From Gammaproteobacteria bacterium (GTDB lineage Bacteria > Pseudomonadota > Gammaproteobacteria > Steroidobacterales > Steroidobacteraceae), in the NCBI GenBank assembly GCA_019242385.1, contig JAFAVO010000034.1:1-6156 (forward strand): DNA of 6,156 nucleotides, written 5' to 3'. Shown here one piece after another: positions 1 to 6,012 of the stretch. Both the position numbers and the translations under genes were made by a program. How positions within the stretch are numbered: the stretch's first letter is position 1; each line of letters starts with the position of its first letter. The notes below the pieces were generated by a model. The model was given only the letters and a program-made list of their open reading frames with translations. It did no database searches and was not told the origin of the DNA.

Positions 1-1081
1 GCGCCAGCGCCGCGTGCGACTGGAAGAACATGTTGAAGACGCGCGGCAGCAGGTCCGCGGGGATACCGATACCGCTATCGCTCACCGAGACGATCACGTC
101 GTCGTCGTCGCGCGCCGCGCGCAGCTGGATGCGGCCCCCGGGGTCGGTGTACTTGGCCGCATTGATGAGCAGGTTCGAGAAGACCTGCGCCAGGCGGACG
201 ACATCGGCCTCGAGCTGCAAGGGCTGCGTCGGCAGATCGAGCACCAGAGTGTGATGCTTCTCATCCAGCAGGGGCCGCGCCGTCTCGATGGCCGCGCCGA
301 CCACCGAGGTGAGCTCCACGCGCGTCCTCTTCAGCTCGAGCGTGCCGCGGGTGATGCGCGAGATATCGAGCAGATCATCGAGCAGCCGGCTCATGTGTGC
401 CACCTGGCGCTCGATGATCTCATCGGCCTGCCGGCACTGTTCCGGACTCCGGCCGGGTTTCTTGTTGGCCGCCAGTGCGTAGCGGATCGGCGCGAGCGGA
501 TTGCGCAGCTCGTGCGCCAGCAGCGCGAGGAACTCATCCTTGCGCCGGTCGGCGAGGCGCAACGCTTCCTCGCTGGCCCGCAGCTTCTCCTCGGCGAGTT
601 TGCGCTCAGACACGTCGCGCGCGATTTTCGAGGCGGCGATCACCCTTCCTTCGGCATCCCGCACCGGGGATACGGTCAGGGAGATCGCGACGCGTCTGCC
701 ATCCTTGGCCACGCGCACCGTGTCGAAGTGGTCGATGCGCTCGCCGCGACTGAGTTTCCGCAGGATCTCCCGCTCCTCCGCATGAAGCTCCGGCGGAATG
801 ATGATGGTGATCGGCTTGCCGATGGCTTCGTGCGGCTCCCAGCCGAAAATGCGGGTGGCGCCGCGGTTCCAGGAGAGGATTTTCCCCTCGAGCGTCTTGC
901 TGACGATGGCGTCATCCGAGGAGTCGACGATCGCGGCCAGCAGCGCGCGCTCGTGGACCCGAGCTCTTTCGAGCTCGCCGGGAAATGCAGGCGTAGCCTT
1001 GTCCGTAAGCTTGCGCATCCTCGCCCGCGACTTGCCCCCGTGCGCTCTGAGAGATCGGTCCACTTCCATGTGAGATCCCAT
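1..1081 (-). CDS. PAS domain sensor histidine kinase, N-terminal part (runs off left edge)
   Basis: Soluble two-component sensor kinase that would autophosphorylate on a histidine and pass the phosphate to a response regulator. The frame is open from position 1081 to the window edge, giving 360 residues. In order: a basic N-terminus (1-35); a PAS domain (about 45-160) containing IVDSSDDAIVSKTLEGKILS and ending in the typical KIARDVSERK linker; a short helix; a HisKA dimerisation domain with H-box LLAHELRNPLAP, phosphoacceptor His190; then HATPase_c with N-box NLLINAAKYT (303-312) and G1 box SDSGIGIP (334-341). The F-box region VFNMFFQ follows and the frame is cut at residue 360. The G2 box and any receiver domain lie outside. 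No membrane segment is seen, so it is probably cytoplasmic. The start is uncertain: ATG at 1081 has no Shine-Dalgarno, while ATG at 1069 has a weak GGGA six bases ahead. Family assignment is firm; the signal sensed is unknown. Confidence 0.95.
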   Translation of the reverse strand, partial: MGSHMEVDRSLRAHGGKSRARMRKLTDKATPAFPGELERARVHERALLAAIVDSSDDAIVSKTLEGKILSWNRGATRIFGWEPHEAIGKPITIIIPPELHAEEREILRKLSRGERIDHFDTVRVAKDGRRVAISLTVSPVRDAEGRVIAASKIARDVSERKLAEEKLRASEEALRLADRRKDEFLALLAHELRNPLAPIRYALAANKKPGRSPEQCRQADEIIERQVAHMSRLLDDLLDISRITRGTLELKRTRVELTSVVGAAIETARPLLDEKHHTLVLDLPTQPLQLEADVVRLAQVFSNLLINAAKYTDPGGRIQLRAARDDDDVIVSVSDSGIGIPADLLPRVFNMFFQSHAALA

Positions 1082-1093
1082 GTGTGCGCCGGC

Positions 1094-1099
1094 AGTATA
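1094..1099 (-). promoter_or_regulatory. Possible -10 element for the sensor kinase
   Basis: TATACT on the minus strand, close to the sigma-70 -10 consensus TATAAT and the most AT-rich spot in the divergent gap. A start about 7 bases downstream would give a very short leader before ATG 1081, or roughly an 18-base leader before ATG 1069. That favours the second start. No convincing -35 hexamer lies 16-18 bases upstream, so this is weak. Confidence 0.22.
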
Positions 1100-1158
1100 A
1101 GCCAAGGCAGAGTGCCGCGGCGGGCCAGGCCGTGCGAGCCGGCCGAGCCAAAGCGCAC

Positions 1159-1183
1159 CCGGGAGTCTCTGATACGCTCCCGG
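1159..1183. promoter_or_regulatory. Perfect 7-bp inverted repeat just before the DUF3147 start
   Basis: CCGGGAG (1159-1165) and CTCCCGG (1177-1183) are perfect reverse complements separated by 11 bases. The right arm ends two bases before the ATG at 1186. In RNA this could form a hairpin at the ribosome entry site; in DNA it could be an operator. The loop contains TGATAC, a possible -10 that would give an almost leaderless transcript. Function is inference only. Confidence 0.35.
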
Positions 1184-1185
1184 AC

Positions 1186-1533
1186 ATGGAGCTGCTTTGG
1201 CGGTTTCTGCTCGGGGGCGCGATGGTCAGCTTGTTTGCGCTGCTCGGCGATGTCCTGCGGCCGAGACGACTCGCGGGCATATTTGGCGGAGCGCCCTCGG
1301 TCGCGCTGGCAACGCTGGCCTTGACCGGCTACAAGTCCGGAGCCGCCATCGCCTCGCTCGAGGCGCGCTCCATGGTGCTCAGCGGTCTCGGCTTCGTGCT
1401 CTACGTTTATGTCGCCGCGAGGCTGCTGGCGAGCGGACGGTGGTCGGCGTTGTTGGTTTCGCTGGGCGCCCTGCCCATTTGGGGCCTGGTCGCGCTCGCT
1501 GCCGGGCTGTTGCTGCGATTGGCCGGCACATGA
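1186..1533 (+). CDS. DUF3147-type small membrane protein, first of a tandem pair
   Basis: A 115-residue, strongly hydrophobic inner-membrane protein of unknown function, resembling DUF3147. Four membrane segments can be read at about 4-22, 31-48, 63-81 and 87-111. Basic loops (RPRR near 26-28, a lysine near 50) suggest their orientation. The family-like stretch RFLLGGAMVSLFALLGDVL opens the protein, followed by GGAPSVALATLALTGYKSG. The frame is open further upstream to 1084, but that extension is polar and has no family look, so I start at ATG 1186. No Shine-Dalgarno lies at normal distance; GGGAG at 1161-1165 is 20 bases away and part of an inverted repeat. The stop overlaps the next gene's start by 4 bp, so the pair is almost certainly co-translated. 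It is divergent from the sensor kinase. Family call is from recalled sequence character, not a search. Confidence 0.85.
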   Translation: MELLWRFLLGGAMVSLFALLGDVLRPRRLAGIFGGAPSVALATLALTGYKSGAAIASLEARSMVLSGLGFVLYVYVAARLLASGRWSALLVSLGALPIWGLVALAAGLLLRLAGT

Positions 1534-1955
1534 TTCCGGCGCTGGATTTCTCCGGCCTGAAGTCTGCGCAGTGGTGGCAGTTCGCGGTGCGCTTTTTCCT
1601 CGGAGGCGCGATCACGGTGTGCACCGGCCTCATCTCGCGACACTTCGGTCCGGTGGTCGGCGGCCTGTTCCTGTCCTTTCCGGCGATCTTCCCGGCGACC
1701 GCCACGCTCATTGCCCGGCAGGAGACGCTGAAGAAGAGAAAAGCAGGCATCAGCGATCGCACCCGGGGCCGCAAGGCCGCGGCTCTGGACGCCGCGGGTG
1801 CGGTGTTCGGCGGCTGGGGAATGGTGGTTTTCGGCTGTGTGGCGTGGCTCACGCTCGACAGCCATCCCATGGCTCTCGCCCTCGCGCTGGCTGCAGTCCT
1901 GTGGCTGATCGTGTCGGCTTCTCTTTGGTGGGTGCATCGCCACCGGGGCCGGTGA
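1530..1955 (+). CDS. DUF3147-type small membrane protein, second of a tandem pair
   Basis: A 141-residue inner-membrane protein, likely a paralogue and partner of the upstream 115-residue protein. The ATG at 1530 overlaps the preceding TGA (ATGA), the normal sign of translational coupling. Four membrane segments are visible at about 17-37, 41-61, 87-107 and 112-134. RFFLGGAITV near residue 21 aligns with RFLLGGAMVS of the first protein. The stretch PVVGGLFLSFPAIFPATATL (41-60) replaces its GIFGGAPSVALATLAL. The central loop (about 62-85) is rich in Lys and Arg and is probably cytoplasmic. Relative to the first protein it has about 16 extra N-terminal residues and a longer basic loop. The last ~107 bp overlap a convergent ORF on the minus strand. 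Function is unknown; a heteromeric complex of the two proteins is inference. Confidence 0.85.
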   Translation: MIPALDFSGLKSAQWWQFAVRFFLGGAITVCTGLISRHFGPVVGGLFLSFPAIFPATATLIARQETLKKRKAGISDRTRGRKAAALDAAGAVFGGWGMVVFGCVAWLTLDSHPMALALALAAVLWLIVSASLWWVHRHRGR

Positions 1956-2121
1956 TGTCGCGGTCGAGCCGCGGATCTCCGGACTGGGAGTTCTGGTCGC
2001 GGTGGCTCTGCTGGCGGCTGCCGGATTCCTTCGGACGCGCCGGTGTCCTGTCCCGACTGCCCTCGCTCTGCTGGGACGCGGTGCCCGTCCGGCGCCGAGT
2101 GGATCGCTTGCTGACTGTCAT
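1849..2121 (-). CDS. Probable small hydrophilic, disordered protein (90 aa), coupled to the DUF1003 gene
   Basis: I do not recognise this protein. It is 90 residues, rich in Arg, Ser, Gln, Thr, Asp, Gly and Pro, with almost no hydrophobic residues in its first 50, so it should be soluble and largely disordered. It includes the segment SGDPRLDRDITGPGGDAP. Support for it being real: its ATG overlaps the stop of the DUF1003 gene by 4 bp (ATGA), the same junction type as between that gene and asmA, and GGAGAG (2132-2127) sits at good Shine-Dalgarno distance. About 50 of its first 60 codons end in G or C, but the plus-strand frame opposite shares those third positions, so that does not prove strand. 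The 3' third overlaps the convergent DUF3147 gene, where codon bias weakens. It could be spurious; I put it slightly above even odds. Confidence 0.52.
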   Translation of the reverse strand: MTVSKRSTRRRTGTASQQSEGSRDRTPARPKESGSRQQSHRDQNSQSGDPRLDRDITGPGGDAPTKEKPTRSATGLQPARGREPWDGCRA

Positions 2122-2723
2122 GTGCGCTCTCCATGTCGTGGCTCATCCTGCGCCCCGCCGGCAGTGCCGCTCGTCGGATCCAGTTCCTTGAGAGCCGAAG
2201 CGACCTGGGCCGGATCGGCGGGCTTCTTCAGCTCCGAGACGTGTGGGTCCTCGCGCAGGCGCACACCCGGCAAATCGATGCGCAGCTCCTCCAGCAGATG
2301 GATGAGCTTGGTCACCTTCTGCTCGGTGAGCAGACTGATCTGCAGGTCCAGGTGAGCGCGCTGCTCCGCCAGCGTGCTTTGCCGGCCCTGGCCGATCAAC
2401 ACGATCGTCGTGACGAGCAGCGCGACGAGCGTCAACAGGCCGGTCAGCCAGGCGAAAGGGGGCGGATCGAAGTGCGGTATTCCAAGATCGGCGTCCGTCA
2501 CGTTCACGCCGATCCAGGCACCGATGAAGATCAGCAGACCCACCGGGAACACCGGCCGCGCGAGCCCGTGGCTGACTGTCTCGAGCCAGCGTTGTGCGCG
2601 CGTGGTGCGCGCCAGCTCCTGGCTTTCGAGCTCGAGGATGTCGGAGATGTTGCGCGCTACCGCATCGGGGATAGCCTCGTCCGCCACATCTGAAGACGCG
2701 CTGCGCGCGCGGCGGGGGCTCAT
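2118..2723 (-). CDS. DUF1003 family membrane protein
   Basis: A 201-residue inner-membrane protein of the DUF1003 (COG4420-like) type; the family has no established biochemical role. A polar N-terminal part (1-57) precedes two membrane segments at about 58-75 (VFPVGLLIFIGAWIGVNV) and 90-110. Between them lies FDPPPF, matching the family's usual FDPxPF turn. After the second helix comes GQGRQSTLAEQRAHLDLQIS, equivalent to the family's NRQ...R...D hallmark. It leads into a probable coiled coil (about 115-150) and a charged tail. ATG at 2723 overlaps the asmA-like stop by 4 bp (ATGA) with no Shine-Dalgarno of its own, implying translation by coupling. Its own stop overlaps the next ORF the same way. 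The coiled coil suggests oligomerisation or a partner, which is inference. Confidence 0.9.
   Translation of the reverse strand: MSPRRARSASSDVADEAIPDAVARNISDILELESQELARTTRAQRWLETVSHGLARPVFPVGLLIFIGAWIGVNVTDADLGIPHFDPPPFAWLTGLLTLVALLVTTIVLIGQGRQSTLAEQRAHLDLQISLLTEQKVTKLIHLLEELRIDLPGVRLREDPHVSELKKPADPAQVASALKELDPTSGTAGGAQDEPRHGERT
2127..2132 (-). promoter_or_regulatory. Ribosome binding site for the 90-aa ORF
   Basis: GGAGAG on the minus strand, inside the last codons of the DUF1003 gene (encoding Gly-Glu before Arg-Thr-stop). The GGAG core is 7 bases from the ATG at 2121. Neither upstream gene of this run has so clear a site, which is a main reason for calling the downstream ORF. Confidence 0.5.
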
Positions 2724-4837
2724 TGGTAGGTGGGTGGCGGCTTTGCCTGGGCGGTGCGTCGGGCTGGGGGCTGCGGCGGCGGGTGCTGCTGCGCCTGCGC
2801 CAGCAGCTGCGCGCAGTCCTCATTTTTCGCCAGCCCCGGATCCACGAAGGCCAGGATTGCGGCCACCGGTGTAAGCAGCGTGCCGAGCACCGCACCCGCG
2901 GCCCCCTGCTCGACCAGCTTGCCGGGCTTGAGCCTGAAGGATGGCTTTTTCAGCTCTCCGCCGATCTCGATCGGAGACCGCAGCCGGAACAGACGCAGCT
3001 TCTTCGGCTGGCCCTGAAGGGTGAGATCGAGCTTCTCGCTGCCGAGGTTGATCTGCCCGAGGCCCTTGATGACGACATCCTGGGTGTCCATCAGCAGGTC
3101 CTGCGCGTGAGCCGTGCCGGTTGTGAGGTCGAACTGCGCCACCGCACAGCGAATCGGCGCTTTGTCGTTGGGGTGCTGAACGAGCAGGCCGATTCCCTTG
3201 GCCACGTCGATTCCGGTGAGCTCGGCAAACGCCGAGCGCACATCGCCGCCGGGTACGATGACGGTGAGCTGGCCGGTGGCGTCGGACATCAGACCATGCA
3301 CGGAGTCACCGGTACCCTCGATCACGGCGCGCGCATCGAGCACACCATCGAGCGGCGGCACCGCATCCGGCCCCTTGCCCTTGAACTGGCCCAGTTGAAT
3401 GTTGCTCGCGCGCAGCTCGCCGTGCACTGCGGGCGGCTTGACGCGGGCGTCGATATGGAAGGCTGCGCTCAAATGCCCCTGCGCCATGTCGATCCGCAGG
3501 GGCTCGAGGGTCAGCACCCCATCATCCAGCCTGGCGTGCAACAGGAGCTGCGTGAACGGCACCGTGCCCGCTTCGATGGAGGTAGCGCGGAAGTGCACAT
3601 CGGCGTCGATCGCACGCATGCGCTCGACCTCCAGACGCGCGGTGGGAAAAAGGTAGCGGGCGTTGGCCGCGTCGGCAGCTTTCGCGTCCGCAGCTTTCGC
3701 GTCCGCAACCTTCGCGGAACGCGTATCGTGCGCGGCCGATGTGCCGGGAGCGAGCTCAGTGGCTGCGTGCGCGTGGCTGCCGGTGATGGCAGCGAAGTCC
3801 TTCATATAGAGATGTCGCGACAGCAGGTCCGCCTTTACGGTGGGGCGCTTGGTGGTGGCATCGATGTCCGCGGTACCGGACACATCGCTGCCGCCGAGTG
3901 ATCCTTCGATGCCGCGCACCGCGATGCGCATGCCATCGCGCTTGATGTCGGCTTTCACCTTGAACGGCGGCGTGTTCGGCAGGGTGATCTGCGTCAGGTA
4001 GAAGAGCTGCGCGAGATCCGGTCCGTTGGCGTCCACCTGCAGCTCGAGCGCCCCCAGGTCGAATGGCTTGAGAACCTTGCCTGCTGCCTCGATGTGGTTC
4101 TGTCCGGCGATGATGGCCAGCGAGAACGGGTACGGACGATAGGGAGTCAGCGCCTGCAAGGGACCACCGGCGATATCGAGCCGGAACGGCTCCTGGTTGA
4201 TGGTGCCCTTACCTTCGACGCGGAAAGGCCTGGGGTCATCGCCTGCGGCTTTTTCGGCCGCCAGCACGGTGCCTTCGATCTTCAGACGCCGTTTCTCATC
4301 GATGAGTGTCAGCTTTCCGGACTGGATGACCAGATCGTGCATGGCGGGCAGCTTCGCCGGCGCCGATGCGCGCTCCTTGGTAGGCGCCTTGTTCTCGAAC
4401 GTCCAGTTCGCGCGCCCGGACTTTTCCGTATGCAGGTAGATCACCGGCTGGTCGATTTCGACACGCCCGAGTACCAGCGCAGCGTTGGCGAGCGAGCGCA
4501 GCGGCTCGACCTGAATCTGCACGCGCTCGATCCTGGCCACCGGACGCTCGGGTTCCCACGGAGGGCCGCCCACGGTCAGTCCGTGGAGCGTGACGGTTGG
4601 ATGTCGCGACCAGATGTGCACCTCGAGCGGACCGGCGAGGGCGATCTGGCGGCCGAAGCGCGCACTCGCGGTGCGCTCGAGCGGGCCCTTTAACAGGTTC
4701 CAGTCCATGAAGCTCAGGCCCAGCAGGAGCACGATCACCAGCACCAGCACCGAGATGCCGGCAATGGCGAGGGGCGATCTGGCCCTGAGTCTCACTGGCT
4801 CTCTCCAGGGTGGGCGACCTGATGCCATCGTGCGCAC
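2720..4837 (-). CDS. AsmA family protein
   Basis: A 705-residue envelope protein of the AsmA family, relatives of which (AsmA, YhdP, TamB) are linked to outer-membrane assembly and lipid transport between membranes in Gram-negative bacteria. A single N-terminal signal anchor (about 23-44, LAIAGISVLVLVIVLLLGLS) is preceded by Arg-rich residues, placing the rest in the periplasm. The AsmA N-terminal signature follows: FGRQIALAGPLEVHIWSRHP (61-80), then HGLTVGGPPW. The body is repeated short beta segments, as expected for an elongated beta structure. A C-terminal AsmA-like part includes GGDVRSAFAELTGIDVAKGIGLL, then GQPKKLRLFRLRSPIEIGGELKKPSFRL, given here as key residues only: GQPKKLRLF and SPIEIGGELKKPSF. 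The tail is Pro/Gln-rich. An Ala-Lys-Asp tandem repeat lies near 374-388. GTG 4837 is the longest start; ATG 4828 is equally likely. It heads a coupled run with DUF1003. Confidence 0.92.
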   Translation of the reverse strand: MRTMASGRPPWREPVRLRARSPLAIAGISVLVLVIVLLLGLSFMDWNLLKGPLERTASARFGRQIALAGPLEVHIWSRHPTVTLHGLTVGGPPWEPERPVARIERVQIQVEPLRSLANAALVLGRVEIDQPVIYLHTEKSGRANWTFENKAPTKERASAPAKLPAMHDLVIQSGKLTLIDEKRRLKIEGTVLAAEKAAGDDPRPFRVEGKGTINQEPFRLDIAGGPLQALTPYRPYPFSLAIIAGQNHIEAAGKVLKPFDLGALELQVDANGPDLAQLFYLTQITLPNTPPFKVKADIKRDGMRIAVRGIEGSLGGSDVSGTADIDATTKRPTVKADLLSRHLYMKDFAAITGSHAHAATELAPGTSAAHDTRSAKVADAKAADAKAADAANARYLFPTARLEVERMRAIDADVHFRATSIEAGTVPFTQLLLHARLDDGVLTLEPLRIDMAQGHLSAAFHIDARVKPPAVHGELRASNIQLGQFKGKGPDAVPPLDGVLDARAVIEGTGDSVHGLMSDATGQLTVIVPGGDVRSAFAELTGIDVAKGIGLLVQHPNDKAPIRCAVAQFDLTTGTAHAQDLLMDTQDVVIKGLGQINLGSEKLDLTLQGQPKKLRLFRLRSPIEIGGELKKPSFRLKPGKLVEQGAAGAVLGTLLTPVAAILAFVDPGLAKNEDCAQLLAQAQQHPPPQPPARRTAQAKPPPTYQ
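3675..3719 (-). repeat. 15-bp tandem repeat inside the asmA-like gene
   Basis: Two perfect 15-bp units (3675-3689 and 3690-3704, plus-strand GCAGCTTTCGCGTCC) are followed by a diverged third (3705-3719). In protein they encode the five-residue unit A-D-A-K-A, read as AKVADAKAADAKAADA near residues 374-388, flanked by other Ala-rich sequence. The period keeps the reading frame, so copy number could vary without breaking the gene. It lies in a low-complexity linker between beta-rich parts, just after a His/Ala/Thr-rich stretch. Confidence 0.85.
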
Positions 4838-4946
4838 TCAATCTGCAACATGGCGTCAGTGCCGCTCGCCGCACCCTGTCAGCAGGGGACTATCCATGTG
4901 CGGCTGCGTGTGCGGCGCGAGCGCGGCGGGCGCGGGCGCAGAACCG
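4838..4946. other. Intergenic gap between brkB-like and asmA-like genes
   Basis: A 109-bp gap between two minus-strand genes, very GC-rich. It holds only a small stem (CCCTG 4874-4878, CAGGG 4883-4887, four-base loop) with no T-run. I find no convincing terminator or promoter, so whether the two genes share a transcript is open. Confidence 0.5.
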
Positions 4947-5852
4947 TCAGTATCCCTCCACGGGCCGCCTGCGCTGAGCGGCCCGCCGGGCGCGCACGCG
5001 GGTGAATTCGGCGCCGAAATAGAAAATCATCGCGGAGTAGTACACCCACAGGATGACCACCACCATGGAACCTGCCGCCCCGTAAGGAGAGCCGACCGCG
5101 GTCTTGCCCAGGTACAACCCGAGCAACGCCTTCCCGATGGTAAAGAGCACCGCGGTGGCCAGCGCCCCGGGCCACACGTCCCGCCACCGCAGCCTCACAT
5201 CCGGGACATATCTCAGGATGAGAGCAATCAGCACGAAGATACCCGCGAACGAGACCACCGCGTTCGCCACGAAGAGCAGCGCGGTCGGCAGTGACAGATG
5301 CGCGCTGAAGAAGTGTCCAAAAGCGGCCAGGGCGGTACTGAAGAGCAGTGAGACCAGCAGCAGGAATCCAAACCCCAGCACCAGCGCAAACGACCACAGC
5401 CGGGACTTGATGAGTGTCAGCAGGCCCGCGTTCGGCAGTGGCTTCACATCCCAGATCTTGTTCAAAGCCGACTGCAGCTCGCCGAAGACGCTCGAGGCCC
5501 CGACGATCAGGATGATGATGCCGATCACCGAAGCCACGCCGCCGGCGTGCGGCTCCTTGCCATGCTCGATGACGGTCTGCACCGTACGGGCGCCATCTCC
5601 TCCCATGACCTGACGCACCTGATCGACCAGAGCCTGCTGGGCCTCCGAGCGACCGAACACCAGTGCCGCCATGGCGATGGTCAGGATGACCAGCGGGGCG
5701 AGCGAGAGGAGACTGTAAAGCGAGAGCGAAGCCGCGAGACGCGGCCCCTCGTGGTCGAGCCAACTGCTCGCGGTCTCCTGCAGATCCTGCCAGTAACGGT
5801 ACGGACCTTGAGCGAGAGCTGCGGCGCGACGACTCTCATGCAGAAACAACAT
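4947..5852 (-). CDS. YihY/BrkB family inner-membrane protein
   Basis: A 301-residue polytopic inner-membrane protein of the YihY/virulence factor BrkB family. BrkB was named for serum resistance in Bordetella, but the molecular function of the family is not settled, and the old ribonuclease BN label is wrong. Signatures from ATG 5852: GPRLAASLSLYSLLSLAPL (36-54), FGELQSALNKIWDVKP (123-138), RYVPDVRLRWRDVWPGA (214-230), GLYLGK (245-250) and GSPYGAAGSMVVVILWVYYS (254-273), ending FGAEFTRV. Six or so helices are readable. It is slightly compact for the family but complete. The frame stays open to a GTG at 5894 without a ribosome site. ATG 5852 has GGAGGA directly against it, which is too close, while TTG 5849 would sit four bases from GGAGG; the exact start is therefore uncertain by a few residues. 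It is divergent from the DUF1328 gene. Confidence 0.93.
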   Translation of the reverse strand: MLFLHESRRAAALAQGPYRYWQDLQETASSWLDHEGPRLAASLSLYSLLSLAPLVILTIAMAALVFGRSEAQQALVDQVRQVMGGDGARTVQTVIEHGKEPHAGGVASVIGIIILIVGASSVFGELQSALNKIWDVKPLPNAGLLTLIKSRLWSFALVLGFGFLLLVSLLFSTALAAFGHFFSAHLSLPTALLFVANAVVSFAGIFVLIALILRYVPDVRLRWRDVWPGALATAVLFTIGKALLGLYLGKTAVGSPYGAAGSMVVVILWVYYSAMIFYFGAEFTRVRARRAAQRRRPVEGY

Positions 5853-5858
5853 TCCTCC
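5853..5858 (-). promoter_or_regulatory. Shine-Dalgarno at the brkB-like start
   Basis: GGAGGA on the minus strand abuts the ATG at 5852-5850. It is the only strong ribosome site in the region, so it argues for initiation here rather than at GTG 5894. The zero spacing to ATG and the short spacing to the following TTG codon leave the exact start unclear. Confidence 0.45.
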
Positions 5859-6000
5859 ACTCAGACACTGCACGGCCGCATAGGTTTTGCTCACTGGCGT
5901 AGGGCGGCGCTTACAGGCCTTCCCGTGTCAGGCCGACCGCACTGATGCAGGCCCGGGCGCACATTCCCACCAGCTCGCGCAGCGCGCGGCGTGTCCTCAA

Positions 6001-6006
6001 GGAGGG
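6001..6006 (+). promoter_or_regulatory. Ribosome binding site for the DUF1328 gene
   Basis: GGAGGG, with a 7-base gap from the GGAGG core to the ATG at 6013. This is the strongest and best spaced ribosome site in the window and fixes the start of the small protein. It suggests efficient translation. Confidence 0.85.
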
Positions 6007-6012
6007 ATCATC

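Noticed and set aside
1067..1081. Kinase N-terminus reads MGSHM, like the leftover of an expression tag
   Set aside because: The flanking sequence is ordinary genomic DNA with no tag, protease or vector sequence, so the match is chance and ATG 1069 may be the true start.
14..1324. Plus-strand 436-residue ORF
   Set aside because: It is antisense to the sensor kinase, whose minus frame shows complete PAS, H-box, N-box and G1 motifs. Long antisense ORFs are expected at this GC content.
1955..2191. Plus-strand 78-residue ORF starting at TGATG after the second DUF3147 gene
   Set aside because: It shares third positions with the minus 90-aa ORF, so its GC bias is not independent. It is implausibly rich in Trp, Cys and Arg, has no good Shine-Dalgarno and runs into the 3' end of the DUF1003 gene.
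2002..2355. Plus-strand ORF with a membrane-like start (ALLAAAGFLRTRR)
   Set aside because: The hydrophobic stretch is short, third-position GC is lower than in neighbouring genes, and most of it is antisense to DUF1003.
2723..3901. Plus-strand 392-residue ORF
   Set aside because: Antisense to the AsmA-like gene. Its composition (Arg, His, Gln-rich, no domain pattern) is that of a shadow frame.
4874..4887. Small hairpin CCCTG-TCAG-CAGGG as a terminator after brkB
   Set aside because: Only five base pairs and no U-run on either strand; the surrounding DNA is so GC-rich that such stems are common.
4879..5763. Minus-strand 294-residue ORF in another frame of the brkB-like gene
   Set aside because: The overlapping minus frame carries all BrkB signatures and hydrophobic helices; this one is Arg/Gly/Ala-rich with none.
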